Shown here: piece by piece, positions 34,201 to 49,200 of the stretch
Numbering within the stretch: position 1 is the stretch's first letter
How the letters are laid out: each line of letters begins with the position of its first letter
NCBI GenBank assembly: GCA_944472155.2
Contig: OX235279.1
Coordinates: forward strand, 116,304,110-116,368,109
Reading direction: 5' to 3'
Length of the DNA: 64,000 nucleotides
Source: Trichobilharzia szidati
Taxonomy: Eukaryota > Platyhelminthes > Trematoda > Strigeidida > Schistosomatidae
Notes under the pieces: model-generated
The model's input: only the letters and a program-made list of their open reading frames with translations
Told to the model about the DNA's origin: nothing
The model's database searches: none
Translations under genes and position numbers: made by a program

Positions 34201-37200
34201 GGCAATTAAACAATTTTGAAACATCACCAGAAAACCAAAGCACCAAATTATATTCCCCAACTTTGTCAACGGAAAATGACCCTGTTCTACGAAAAAAGGT
34301 ATGACTAGACATCTATAGATCTACTGAGAGTTTTTTTATTTATCACTGTCATCAGACAAAATGGCAGTTAATAGTAAATTTACTTGAAGATAAGGACAAA
34401 TATTGTCTAGAAGTGCAAAAAGCGAAACACAATAAGTAAACTAACATACTGAACACAGATATATGAACTGAGGCTCGAACTTATCACGCAACAGATTTTT
34501 CTTCCATTATGGGTAAATTTTATTTTGATAGAGTCTCACAGTGTTATACAGTAATATTTACTGATGACGTTTCGAGCACAATTTATTGCTCATAATCATA
34601 TCAAGGTAATCAACAGATTTTTCTGGTAACTTAATCAAGGTATGCACAATTTTGTATATATATTCAATCAGATTCACACTCATTCCAATAAATTGCTTGC
34701 CATTACCATGAATTAGTATGAATTACAAATCGACGCTGATCATTTTTAAATTTAGACGAAGGTTACTTCAGTTAGTCGCAAACAATCATTAAAATAGAGC
34801 TGATTGAAATGGATCGGTGAACGCTCAAGATGAGTAAAGAAACATACGGCAAACAGACGACCAGTGTGTCTAAAAAAACTAAAACCTACAACAACAATAT
34901 GTATAAACTTGAATGCTGATAACTATCATTAGTGTTGTAAATAGAAGAATATAACGTTTTAAGAATTACTTGCTCATATACAGCCACACACACAACAATC
35001 CCTGTACTATAACGTCTGCTCATCTATTTCCAGCTCAGTAACGTATGACTAGGTAAACTTACAGCAAGCAGCTCCCTTGAAGATCTCCTGAGAAACCTCA
35101 TTCATAATTTTCGAACCCACTCAATAGAAGTGAAACCAAGATGCATAACCGAAAGATTACCGGTCGGAAATTAAAAATGACACCTTCTAAAAGTTTTCAA
35201 TCGTCTCTACGGATAAAGCCACTACTGATTAGTGATATCTACTTTCATTTCTTGCATGATGTGGCACCATTCAGTCACTTAACGTAACTTGATTCCTAAC
35301 AGATATTAATTCTAGAACGCTTTACTCTCCTTTTAGATGTTGACGAATGTAAATCAGTTAGTCGAAAGGGAAAGTTTTTCTTTTCTAAAACCGTCTATTA
35401 ACCTTTCCTATGGTTGAAAGATTATTTTGCAGGGTATGTTCAAAATATGAGTGACAGCTTCACTCAGGACTTACTGTTAAAGCTAGAACCTTGTTAAATT
35501 TAAAAGATTAGCCTGTCACCTTAGGTGAGAGAGCTTAGAATTGCCCCTATAGCTTATATCCTTTGGTACTTCACTTATCATCTTAATTGTAATATTACGT
35601 CTCGTGCGCCTTTTGCACTTCTTGTATACTTCATTTTCATGCTTCCTACGACTATAGGTTACATCATTCTTATTCCTTTTTTCTTTCTTACCCCCCCCCC
35701 CCACTTTGCCTGAAATGCGACTATAAGGTCAGTAACTTTGAAACTACGCGAAAATACCCCTATACTATGTCTGTAAGTGATGAAAATCGTTGAAACTCTA
35801 CACATTCTTTAGTAAATGGATTAAGTTACAATGACTAGATAAAAAACAATATCAAAAAACCCACCTGGAATATTGAATAATGACTTCTTAATTGTGTCAT
35901 TTAGAACTAGATTAAATTCTTTGGACCACTTCTGATAAATTATCCACAGTTTGACAACTGTACAAATATATTCTATGCATAAGCTTGGTTGATTTACTGA
36001 AATCAAAAGAGAAAATATCCTTACAACTTACGATAGAAGAATAAAGAAGAAATATCTTACCTAAAGCTCGAATAAAACAATCCACACTACTATAAAACTC
36101 ATTACTAAGACTTCTTTCCTAACTTTTTCTTAACAACATTTCATGACATGTATTTTATTAAGCAAAGCCTTCAAAATAGTATGTAACTGAATTGTAAGTG
36201 AAGGAAATTCGAAAAGTTATTATCTTCAATTATTTGAAAATATTACTTGCTTTAATTCGACCAACTCATACAACATTCACTATCTTACGAAATAAATAAA
36301 AAACGGAGTTACTCCCGAAATACTTTTCAAAATCCTCACAAAAGTCGATGGAAGTATTGCTGATCGTGATCTAAAAGTATTGACATGGAATGTCAATGTT
36401 ACTCAACAAATATTTGCATATTTTTATGGAGTTGGTGATGAGTACTAATAATACTATCCGGCTGTTCAAACCTCGGTAGGCGGAGTGGCGCTCGAGACTG
36501 TAACACTTTGTTTGGAAGTCAAGAGCCGAAAACAATGAGCTACAGTCCCGCATTCTCTGGAATAGTATAATCTCCTATCCTGATAATAGCGTTTTGATCT
36601 GAGGAATGCACCTAATAGTATATGGCTGCCTTCAAGATACATTACTTTTATAAAAGACAAAAACGATTAAATATTCAGACAGAATTAAAAAGCAAACAAA
36701 AAAGTGCGACTTACCAACAGCACCGTAGAAAGATATCCAACTACCAATGAATAAGTGAAATAATTCGCCGGGTTCTGCCAACCACTTGTATAAATTACTC
36801 TCTTTAATATTTTCCGTCGACTTGACTATCTGTGAATCCAATACGCAAGTATCAATCAGTTCCAGAATGTTAGTAAGCATTTCTATAACTGGACTTGATA
36901 AGCATGTTTGCACACTTAGAAAATCAAAATTCCACATTTTCTTCAACCAATTACAAACAATTTCACCACAAAATGGCTTGTCAACAGAATCCCATGGAAA
37001 CCAATCAGTGGAAAACTTCGGATTTGAAGTTATTGTAGATAATTGAATTATTACACTACAAATGTTTGCCACTGATTGAATCCACTTAAGATCGTCAGTA
37101 GAATGATTTTCAGGATCAGATAACATGGAATGTTTCTCAAAATAATATGTCCTAAGAAAAATACCAAAACAAGAGTACGCATAGATGATGCGTTGAAAAA

Positions 37201-40200
37201 ACCAAAGCGAAAATAAAGTGTGCAGAACAGAACAAAATAAGATGAACCAGAATACAAAGTCAGTATTCACTAGGCAAATACTTCAAACAGTGATGGGATA
37301 CTGTTCCTCCTCATGAACAGTGGTAGCTAAGAAATAACCTCAAATAAAATTCACTAAAGTAAATAGACACACTGCAAAATACCAAAGAAACAGATGAACA
37401 AACCTTTAATGTAGGTGTGCGTGCATGTCACTCAGTGAAATCAATTTCTAATAATGCAATCTAGTTTCCATACAGATTTAATAGTATACATGATAATGGT
37501 GATAAACAATATTTGAAGACAACTCACTCAAGCAAAACGTGAATAAATAAGCAAGGATAAGAAACATTTGTAGCTCTGATTGCGTTGACTCAGAACTCCC
37601 CTCCCTAAAGGCCACACTCGCAGAAAAGTTACTCGAACCGATTTATTGGCAAAAACACGAAAAAATAAGCAATCCAAACTGATCACTGATTCACTTCTAA
37701 AAAAAACATATTCATGAATTCTGAATTCAAAGGTGATCAGGCTTCAGATATCCTCAAAATTCGTCTACCTAAATCAGTCAGTAAGACGTTGTTTGCTGCA
37801 AAACTACAAATGACCTTCACCAGGTGTAAGTTGTTCTCCGTCTCTGAAAACGATAAGCCCCCTCATCTGGTCGCCTCCATGTGTATCCATCAGTCCACCT
37901 GCTCTTGTGGAGCAAAGTACATTTGCCGTGGGCAGAAAACGCTTTCCACACGTATACTAGAAATTGTGTACGAAGCTCTGTTCTAAAGCTCTTGGTCGAC
38001 TTCCGTCACTCTGCCAACCCTGACCATGATTTTAAGGTCATCTGTCAAATTCGTGCTAACTTGTCACGTTTGCTTTTTTCTGAACTTCTAAAGACAGAAC
38101 AGGCCTTCGTCGTTCATGAATTTAAATCAGACACACTTATGTACAAAACAAGTGTGTTCAATCCCTATTTCTGCCTTGGCCGTAGAAGGAATAACATTTA
38201 TTAATACGATAACCATTATTATTGTTACTATTACCATCCTCATTTTGAACTGTTTCCAGTATTATTTCACTTTTCCTACTTTCCACTCTAAATCCAAAAT
38301 ATTTTTTGCAATGTTGAATTATATTTTATTGAATTTCACACCATGTTATGTAACGTTTTATATTTGACTACTAATCTTATAATTGTATACCCCCCTTTCC
38401 GACATCTATACATCCTATGGACTACTCTATGTAAGACATCGCCTGTTTTGCTACTTGACAGTTGATATTTACCTATAATTATAATCTCAAACGTTTTAAT
38501 TGAATTTCATACTATTATTATTTTACGTATTCACTCATTTGTTTCAATTTACTCGTTCAATATAATTTCTTAAAAACTATATATATATATATATATATAT
38601 ACATAAGTTCGCTGAATATTCTGTTCTTAATGTTACAATAGGAATTATTGAATTATTCGATAAACAAAAATGTCAGTTAGCTGAATCAGCAGTACAACCC
38701 GTAGATAGTCCTGGATTAAACGGCTGTCAAGTTCATAATATGTACAGCTTAAACAAGAAAACAGTTTTTATCTACTTACTGGATTTTAGACCACAATTGC
38801 TGAGTGTATGAGAGCTAATGAAGTTATAAAACCACTAAAACCACTGTTTTACATGAGCTGACGAACCACTATCGGTAGAGTACTTCCCAACTTTCCATAG
38901 TAATTCTATACACGAATTCCGCCGTATAAATATGAACAGCGAAAGACCAAACATTCATGCAGAATAACACGGATCCATTTTATTTTATCGGTTCTTTTCA
39001 GCTGGGTACAACTTGTAACATTTAATAAAATCACTTAAAATAAAATTTCTCGTCAGAAATCGGTCCTTCAGTAAGGATTGTTGTGAGAATTTGTTCCCCC
39101 CCCCCCCCATCACATTTTATTTCAGACTTAATTTTTGGTCCTTTGAATTCTACTCATTGTAATACATTATCATTTTTGTATTCCATTTCCTACAGACTAA
39201 ATTCAGATTCTTTAGTTTTATGACAGTTCTATTCACTATATTTTATTATCTCTGGTTACGCAGTTATATCCCTGACTTATCGCCACTCTAACAGCAAACT
39301 GATTTATTCAATTTCTTTTACAAGACACTTCGCTCCCTTAATATAATTATATATATATATTGTAATACTTTAAGACATCTTATCATTCTTAGGTTCTGTT
39401 TTACTATGACGTTCGTACAACAGCCCTAACTGAAGGACTCATTCCTATAGATGAACAAAAGTATATTAAAACTTTATTATAACTGTTCTGTCAAGTGTTA
39501 CAGGTTGTACGCAGCTGATGAGAACAGGCAGAATAAAATGGATCCATGTTATTTTGCACCAATGATTGTTCTTACCATAATAACTTGAGTAAATTAAATA
39601 ATGACTACAAGCATTTTACACCTACGCTTACCATGGTAACGAGGGTTGCAGTTGTCAACTACCAATATATGCATTATTCGTCTGAACTGTAATTCAGAAC
39701 TGTTGATTTTACCTGAAGTGAATCTTTTCCGATTCACTGCATTCATTCTTATACATCACTTTTTTAATAGTATTTCAGAAATACCTCTCTAACTTTATGT
39801 TTATATCACCACTTCAATTTTTACAGTGTGATATGTCAATTTCATGCTCCAAACTAACTCACCTACTGACTAGAAGATTTAATAGTTTTCAAACCATCTT
39901 TATTTTAAAACCATACCGACAATTAAGTCTTATCCATTTGTGTAGAGTGGAGGGGAAGTTGTGTTTGTTTATCACGCAATGTCATTCCCGTCTTATTCAA
40001 GTTTTAACACAGAGTATACACCTGTATGGAACAATAAATTATCTCAATTTGAAAGGAAATAGCTAACTAAAGGATACTGACGCTAAATCCCTAAGTCTCC
40101 GCAGCAGTTTATATAGATCTATTGAGCAGCATTTCGCATATATATATTATATATATATATGTTTTTCATAACTTTTCCATAGATTTCAAAATACAGGTTA

Positions 40201-43200
40201 GATAAATTGTAATGACACACATAAACAATTTATAACCTACATGAGTGAACTCAAAATTGGTGAAATCGGAGCCAAATACTTATCGAATAGTCTTTCAAAA
40301 GCAGACGTAGTCTCACTAGCATTTTCACACTGCATACAATGTGTGGTGAAGTAAACTGCCAACCAACTGAAGTATACTTCTATCAGAAGTGCACCAAGTG
40401 ATTTGATTTGTTTGGTAGAATTATCCCATAAGAAATGTGAGTCGTAATCGCACTCCTAAATATTAGAAATAAAATAATACGACATAAAACTTCCTATTAT
40501 CGAAAGTCAAAAAGCATACAATTACACTGACACAAATAACATATAGGGATATGCACAGCGTGGATAATCCCTTGATAATCCTGTTTTACTAATAGCAAGG
40601 CATGTTTGTCAATCTGGTTGTTGCAGTCTTTAGCTTTCACAAAAATCAGTCATACACAAAAACTACATGGGCAGATAAAGAAGACAGCTAGAAGTAATAT
40701 TAAATATAGCACAGTAGAATGTTGAATAACACAGGGTTTGTTATTTTAATCAACTGACCAACTAATGTCACCATAAAAGATAGCAGGTTAACACGCTAAT
40801 TCACATGGAGCATACAAGTGGAGACGTGACAGTGAACTTCAAATGTGCGTTACCCTGTGACTAAACAATTCACAGTTTTGCAAAGCTTAACCCCACGTAC
40901 TTCAAATTTGATAACTAAACATCTTTGTTAGACCTAACCGATTAGTGTGGCTCGTGTTATAGAACGTTAGGAAAAGCTGCAATGCCTAATTAACTAACAT
41001 ATATGTAATAGTTATATTTATACAAAAAAAATGAAGACCTCAGACTGCTGAAAATTAACAGGACAGCACTGAAACAAACAACTAATCTGATCAGGTTGAA
41101 ATAATATTGGTGCCCAGCTAGTGACTTAAGTCAGATAATTAATTACAGTTGCTGACTTATTTCATGAATAAAATTCACAGAAGCACCAACACACAAAGGT
41201 GGGAAAAAAGATCATACGGACTGAATGGGAAGAGAACTTAGTACAAGTGAAAGTAGTCTATCACTTCACTACCCTAGTTATAAGGCTAGATAAAATAACC
41301 ATGAATGATATTTTGCATAACCCTCTAATTCGGACTGACAGTCCAAATCGCATCCAATAACACTGTAGAGGCGTTGAACACCGGAAAACATGTGAAATAT
41401 GCGTTAACCAAAAACAACTGTGATGATTATGAATAAAATTACTACCATAAAAGAAATAAGTCCTACCTGTTTCACCATAGCACTGTAAGCTAACAAGAAA
41501 TCTAGTAGATCTTCACCAGTATCTACGCACTGTAACCATATATTCTTCACTGTTTCATCTGAGGCATAGGAAATTAGGCAGCCAGTAGACGCGATGTCAC
41601 AAGAACTGTCACAATTATCTACCGTCTTGAAAACAGAAAAAGTTGTTGAAAATAGAAAACAGACTCATCACCTATACTGAATTTCTCCGATCAGTATTTG
41701 TAAACTCTCGAAATCGAAAAAAGTCGTAACAAAACAATAACAATAGGAGAAATCTTTTTATTTATCCCTTCACGTTCCCAGTGGAACATAGGGCTTTAAT
41801 CCAGAGGCTTGAAGTTTCTGTAGCAGTGTTTATTTTTCACAGGATGGAGTCGCTAACCTCATGACCGACCTTTCCTCTTTACCAGTCTTACTATTGGCTT
41901 AGCGAGGTAGAGTGCGTCGGCCGGGGATCGAACCCCGGACCATGAGCATGGTCGGCGAGCGTCCTAACCGCTGTGCCACCGACGCACAGGAAAGATCTAA
42001 AAACCTTGAAAATCAACAACACTTGTTTCTATACATCACGACGCTTGACTTTTACTTGATAAAACCTTCGTCTAAGACACCAGTATCAAATTCAAATTGA
42101 AATTTATTTCCATTGAATCCTCCTTTATACACATTGCTGAATGCTAGCAGGTTACAATTTATTGTGAGAAAATGTTATTTCAATCACTGACTGAGGTTGT
42201 AAAGTTGTAAGCTGAAAAATTGTAATGGAGCTCTACACCAATGGCTTTCCGACAGATTTGAAGCGATCAAAAAGAATTGTAGTGTTAATGGTTTAATGTC
42301 AACTACAAGTAATATTGTACAAGAAACATCAATTGGAGCATTATTTGTATATACAAATCGTATACAGGAAGTTTACACAAGAATACTACGCTCTTAAAAT
42401 TCACACGACCTTAGTTAATTTTGGTCTGTTTCGCTTTGATTATAATGTATCGTAAGATATAACCAGTCATGGTCAGATACAATAAAAAGTTACGTCATGT
42501 TCAGTTTTAGTAAGCGAATACTGAAATATCAAGCTAAACATCAGGGGAACTGCACAAAAAGGTGAAGAACCTCGCAGCTGTACAGATTGTCATTATTGCC
42601 CCTAACAGCATTAGTTATACTGAGAGTATGTAGGTTTATGCTGAATTTTGAAACGATTTTATGATAAGCAGTCATTGCAAATCTGAAATTCCTTGCGTAT
42701 ATCTTTATCGCTTAGACCTGACTGATAGCTGTTGCGATTGACATGGTGGTCAACACCGCATATTATCGTAAACCAACCCAGCTATACTAGCTGTAACAAA
42801 TGCTTCTGCAGGCACCACCATCGCACAACGATCGCTTAGACAGCGGTCAGACAAAAAACAGTTGCATCACAATGTAGGTCATTTGGACTGTGTTGGGAAT
42901 CCAATGATGAAATCCTACTGATAGTGAACACGGGTGCAACAGTAGCAGATAATGGTAACATTATCGTACTGACACAGTCTTAGAAACTACTCCAAACGGT
43001 CCATTTAACCGGACTCACGTAGTCGTCCTCTTAGCCCTGCGATTGCGCAACGTTAATACACTGTTTCTATAAGGTACTTCAGCTCATCAGTTGCCACTTA
43101 GAATGCCGAAACTTCTCGTTAGAATAAGGTGTCAGGTCCTAACCCCAACTCAAAAACAAATCATCATTAAAAGTAAGGCAGCACTATAAATCAAACTCCT

Positions 43201-46200
43201 ACCAGAGAAGATAGTCAGCTCAGGTGGATGACTCGAATTTGGCTGTGCCCCTTGAGCTGGCTGATTTGTAGCTCAGGTGGATGATTTTGGTATGGTTCTG
43301 TTCTCTGCGCTGGATAGTTAATTTGCAAAGCTTTCATCACCCAACTAGGTCACCTAGTAAATTAACTATCCAGCTCAGAGAACACAACCACACCAAAAGA
43401 AAAATAAATCACTTGGCAAGAAAGTTCAAATTCCAAGTCAATAAATATAACCAATAAAGATGTAAATTAACAACCAATGGTTATCACTAGATACAATTAT
43501 ATCATTTATGGAAAATTCAACAAGTTCACTTCATATGAAAGCTTGCATTGAAGGTGTTGTCTAGAAGGATAGTGAAAGCTTCCCAATTAAATCAATCAGC
43601 TCAGAGAACACAAATAAGTGGGGAAAAAAATCCATACTTGCATACAAATGAGAGCACTTACATCGTCAGTGTTATTGCCTTTCTCTATTTCTTTTAAGCT
43701 GTATCGAAAAAGGACGAAACACGCTTCCGATATATTTCGGCTAATTATTACAGGATCCTTTTAAAACAAAATTGAAAGTTATGCATAATACTACAGAAAG
43801 CAATAAAGCTATGAAAGACTTACTGTAAAATATAATAAGCATAACAAACAACACTTTAGAAAATTACCCTTGCTGCAATTCTTCCCAATCTTTTATAAAT
43901 CAGCTGAAGGTCCACTTCTAGATTCTGGTCTCTTCAACCCACCCACCCTCCTACCCTGTTCATAAACCTTCAATAATTAGTCAAAACACAGACCAAAAAA
44001 CAAAAACTATTATCTACGCTAATACCAATAGACACTCCATCTTTTACGATGTTTCGTTTGTTTAATACAAAACAGTGATGTGTATTAGAGATCGCATTAG
44101 ATTTTCAATTACGATTCACCATCCATTATCAAGGCTCTGGCGTTCAATTCCCGGCCGACACACTTTTGCTTTACCTGCCAGCGGTAAGCCTTGGGAAGAG
44201 GGAAAGTTGTGTGTGAGGTTAGTAACTCTAACCAGTAAACAACAACATTAAAGTTAATGAAACTTCAAAGTTTGAAGATCAATTTTCTACTACGGCCTGA
44301 AAGTAATGCAGAAAAAATCTACAATCAAACGGTTTTAGCTGTAATCTTTAAAATCATTTTACTTTTACCTAAAGGATTTTAAAACTTTTTAAATATCTGG
44401 GAATATTTTGCCATAGCAACCGAAATGATGATTTTCAAATATACACAGATTATTTTCTGACTTTGGAACGGACACTTTCAAATTTACCTATGAATATGCA
44501 TATTCCCTGACGAAATTTTAGAGCATTTAAAGAAGGTCCAATAATTATCAATTCAACTGAATAACCATATAGAGAATCCAATTCTGATGAATGAACGAAC
44601 GAAGCGCAGTCAGTGAGCGAAACTTGGACACAAAATTTATTGAGGTCAACAAACGTTGAGCATTTAATATAATGCTCTATAACTAACAATAAACCCATCA
44701 AAATGAGGAAATGTATAAAGTTAAAGGGAACATACCGAGTCAACCATGATATCTGTAAGAAAGCGCTGTATAGAACTATTCCCAGTATTCAACTCCACAA
44801 TTGACTGTTGATTACAAATGCTCTTATTTTTGTTAGATGGCATTTGCTGAGACAGATAAAGACGCAGTTCAATAGTGACAGTTGTAACAATTAGTGTAAA
44901 TGGTTCACCATTATTAGATTTATAGCAAAAATCTTCTAACCACTTAAACGACTGATACAAAGTTGTCAAACCAGACAAAAATTGAAGGACAAGACAGAAC
45001 TGTTTACTGATGCTGAAAAACCCTACACAGTACAATATAATCAAAAGAAAGATTAATCTAACAACCTTTAATATACTAGTAAAAACATTACAGATAAAAT
45101 GACTACAACTGTACACAAAAGTGTCAAAAAAATGTATGGTTACAAAATGACTTTTTCACGAAACCAATCTTTCTTTTATGCCCCTAAAGAATATGTCAGC
45201 CGAAATATTATGTTAAAATATGCGGCTATCTGAGGGGACTACACTAAACTAACTTTCAGTTTGTGCCCTGTTGTATAAGTCAGTAGAAAAGCATTAGTTG
45301 CATTCTCAACGATTTGGCTGCTAAATAGTTTACAACTAAACTTTTCAAACTTTTTGAATTAACTGTAGATATTCACCCAACCAATGTCAGGCTTTCGTCT
45401 TTTGTTTTTACTCTTTCACCTTCATGATAATACTGATACTACGAAAGCTACAAACAACACTTGTACGCTACAAACTGATCTGGTGGTGAGCGAAGAAGCC
45501 AAAACGAATCTGTGTAGAAGTATTTACCCAGAGTTCGAAAGATACTTTTCAATTTACTGAAATGTTAGAAAACAAGAACGTTTTGACTGAATTCATGATC
45601 TTTTTTGATGTGTCATCTAAATGTGCGGAGATCCCACCACACACATATATGTTATAGGCACTGCATGTCAACATTCTGACCATCTTCCTTTACAAAATGA
45701 TAATGAACATCGTATATCCAATACACAAATTATTTTAAACCATTAAATCTGAACTTGGTTTGAACATCTAAAGCTTATGTCGTCCCGGTGAATTTGTTGT
45801 CTTCTAAGTTATATATTACGTTGATAAAGCTGAATTTTCCAGTCATTGACAACTTTAAATGAAAACACTGACTTACTTTTAGTCTTCAAGCAGTCTAAGC
45901 AAAATAAAATCGGTTGTTTGAGTGATTCCAATAAATTGTCAGTATTGTCGACTGATGTCATTGAGTTTATCAACTTTATTATTAAAAGCAAACGATTCCA
46001 GAGTGAGTCATCCTAAAGAAATGTAAAGTGAATACGGTGTCATTAACGTTCACTAAGGATAATGATTATCACTCCACAGAAATGCAGATTGTACTAAGTA
46101 TACGAATGAGAATGTATGTCATTATTATTATTATTATTGCTCCCTTGGGCTCCTAGTGGAACACAGGGCTTCAACTACACGTCTCCACTTGCTTCTGTCT

Positions 46201-49200
46201 TCTGCTGTACCTTTCACCTGCATCCATGTTAGTCCATACTGTTTCAGCTCCTCTTCACACGATAGTCGACGTTTTATAACCCTCCTGTCTACAGAGGAGA
46301 GGCATTAAAACTGGCATGCTGATCATGTGATGGAAACACCCTACTGATGCTGCATTCCTGTTCGTCAAAAGTAGGACCTTTCTTACAGAACCCTAACAGT
46401 GTAAACGACATACATTATGGGTAAAATTTATTTCGATAAAGTCTCACAGTGTTATACAGCAATATTTACTGATGACGTTCCGAGTACAATTTATTGCTCA
46501 TAATAATATCAAGGTATGATATGCCCTGATATGTTCCTCAATATGCCTTACGAGGGGGTCCCTTGAGACAAACTTAGAAAACAGTTAATGTTAAGTAATC
46601 ACACATGATAGGTGCTTTCACAAAAAACTTTTGGAAAATTTCGCCGTTTAGCAGCGTGGCTTAACACAACTACAGAGAACAGTAATTCCAGATTACCGAC
46701 TATTTCGTAACACAGAAAAGGCAATTTTTGACGAAGAGTGGGTAAAAAGTATGCCGTAGAACATCGGAGAAAAATTTTCGCAAAATTAAACAATAAAGCT
46801 TATATCCTCCAGTATGACTGCATACTAAGCAACATGTCGCAAAATAGTGCAAGATACTGAGTAAACATCTTCCCATAATAGACATACGATTCGCCCCTAT
46901 CTAACGAGAGATGATGCTGATGTATCCACTCAAAGTCTAACGACAAAAAGTAAAATGAATGACCGTGTTGTCCGCTTTTAATTATTTAGGATGCTGCGTT
47001 AGCTTTAATGGACTGATGTCTAACGATATCTCAGCACGGATAGGAAAGACTCATGTAGGATTTCCCAAATGACGTTATCTTCGGTGAATGTATAATATCT
47101 GGTCGTCGATCATAAGACCTGTGTATTGTGCAGCAGTTCTTTCTGTCCTGCTTTATGGCTACGCGATACGGCAATTCGAAGTGGAAAATGTGTAAAGGCT
47201 AGTTGTCTTTGACCTCAAATAGTTGCGTTCTATCTCCCGTGCGAAGTGGTATAATGTGGTGAGTAAAGCGGAAGTCAGGTATACAGTGCTAGGTGAGGAG
47301 AGAAAGTCGACCGATGAGGTTGTGAAGCTACATGGAGTGAGGCGGCTAGGATACGTGTCACGCATGACGAGCCACTGCCTTCCGAGTCGAGCAATGTTAC
47401 ATTACACAGAATTAGTTTGAAAAGGAGTTAGGGGTAATCAAACCGAAACCCGGTATCAATCTGTGAAGTCTTTGTTTGTCAGTTTGAGCCAGTCACATAG
47501 AGAAGTGTAGACTGCCGGGTTGGGTTCGTGGAGACGCTAAGAACCAATGACTTGAGACTGTTGGTGACATGGCTCAAAATCGTTTGCAATGGTGCAGATC
47601 CGTTCACTCTTTATGAACTGCTAGATCCATTAAATTATCATTATTCTCTATATACATACTACTTTTCCCATACATTTCCGTGTAGTGTGGCAACTTGAAC
47701 TGCTGCACCCTGCTGAAAACCCAGTCAGTCAAGGCGCAGAGTCTCTAGTTGGGTTACCTTAACCTGCATACGTGAGATGAAAAGTAAACCTATAATCCGT
47801 TACCTGAACAAATATACAATACAATTTAAATTTATCCGAAACAACTTACTTTACATGACGAATCGAATTCATTACCACAAATGATGACGCTTTTTAAAAG
47901 GGCGTCATCCAAGTCAATGTTATGTTTCATGCCAAACTGCAAAAGTGCATCTAAAAACAAAAGACAATCCGCGTCGACTAAATAATTTTTAAAAAGATAA
48001 TTCAAAGAAATACTTACGCATATATAATTCAGAGGCTTTTTTAACTGAAATAACTAGGACAGATGGAAGCTGGTCAGCGAAGTCGACAAAACAGTTGAAC
48101 CGTACAATTTGATTCAATATAGGAAACACTTGTGATGATGCCCAATTTACCTCTGATGATCTAAATCAAAATACCAAAGGGTTAGCAACAATGTAACTAA
48201 CCTTAGAAACACAAAATTCCAAAGACCAGGAAATAACAACTCAAAACCTTTCAGCCTTATCTGATTAAAAAAAAACAGGTGGAATGGACAGTCAATTAAA
48301 ATATGTAACTTACAAGTGATGGATCGAAAGCAGCACTTACAATATTTTCAACCAGTAATTTTCGAAGGTCATCTGGAAGATCTTTTTCATCTGATAGTTA
48401 ATAAAAAAAGAGACAAAATTGGAAAATCACAGTTGGTTAAAAAGAACAATAACGTAGTCACTTATTGAAATAGGTAAACACTGCATATAAAGATAGAATA
48501 CAAATGTATTTTTACCACTGGAATCAATTCCCAACCATATTTAAATATCTCCTTGTAATGCCAAGTTTCGGTGGTAGCATCATCTCTTATACTGTATGCC
48601 ACTTCAATATAGTAAAGGTCTACGGGGAAAGTTGCTTTGCTGAAGGAGAGCGTAGAATACTTTCATCAACAGCCATTCTGTTGCAGATATTCTCTAGTAT
48701 TAGTAGTTAAACACCTCTTTATCTGATTCAAGTACAATAAGGTATTAACTTTTACTTTAAAATTATGTAAGTATCAACTGCCCACACTTCTTTCTCGACC
48801 TATCTATCGTCGGTGGCATAGGGTTTAGGACGCTGACCGACCATGCACATGGTACGGGGTTTGATCCCCGGCCGACGCACACCTGATACCAATGGTTAGC
48901 CTGCTAAATTTAGGCTACCGATATCACATGCTGAAAATTCCATACTTGTATCAAAAATACTGTGTGGAGTCAAGCTACAATAAAAATCAATTAAATAAAA
49001 AAATCGAATTATCAGTCTTCTTCATCACTTTTCTTTCTCCATCTCATCAAACCAACACTATCTTCAACTTTCTGTTTCATTGATCACGGTAATGACTGTA
49101 GTTCATGCGACAGAAAATTCAGTCTCTTGAATACGACGTTTTGTTGTCCCTATTTCACACCCCTATTCTACTAACTATAACTTCAACATCCGCATACAGA

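Noticed and set aside
34027..34269. 80-codon hydrophobic minus-strand frame
   Set aside because: The overlapping frame beginning SFSVDKVGEYNL fits both neighbouring exon phases; the hydrophobic frame is a shadow.
36632..37270. 212-codon frame as a complete gene
   Set aside because: Only 36715-37151 is coding; the ends read through an acceptor and a GTAAGT donor. Used as one exon of the large gene.
40239..40241. Gene end at the TAG after 'SSLM' in the exon at 40455-40241
   Set aside because: The TAG overlaps a good donor (GTAGGT); splicing there keeps phase into the next four exons.
41914..41985. Functional tRNA gene
   Set aside because: The head is fused to a SINE body and tail, and the T arm is one base off canonical; similar heads recur at 48807 and 15602. 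Kept as a SINE.
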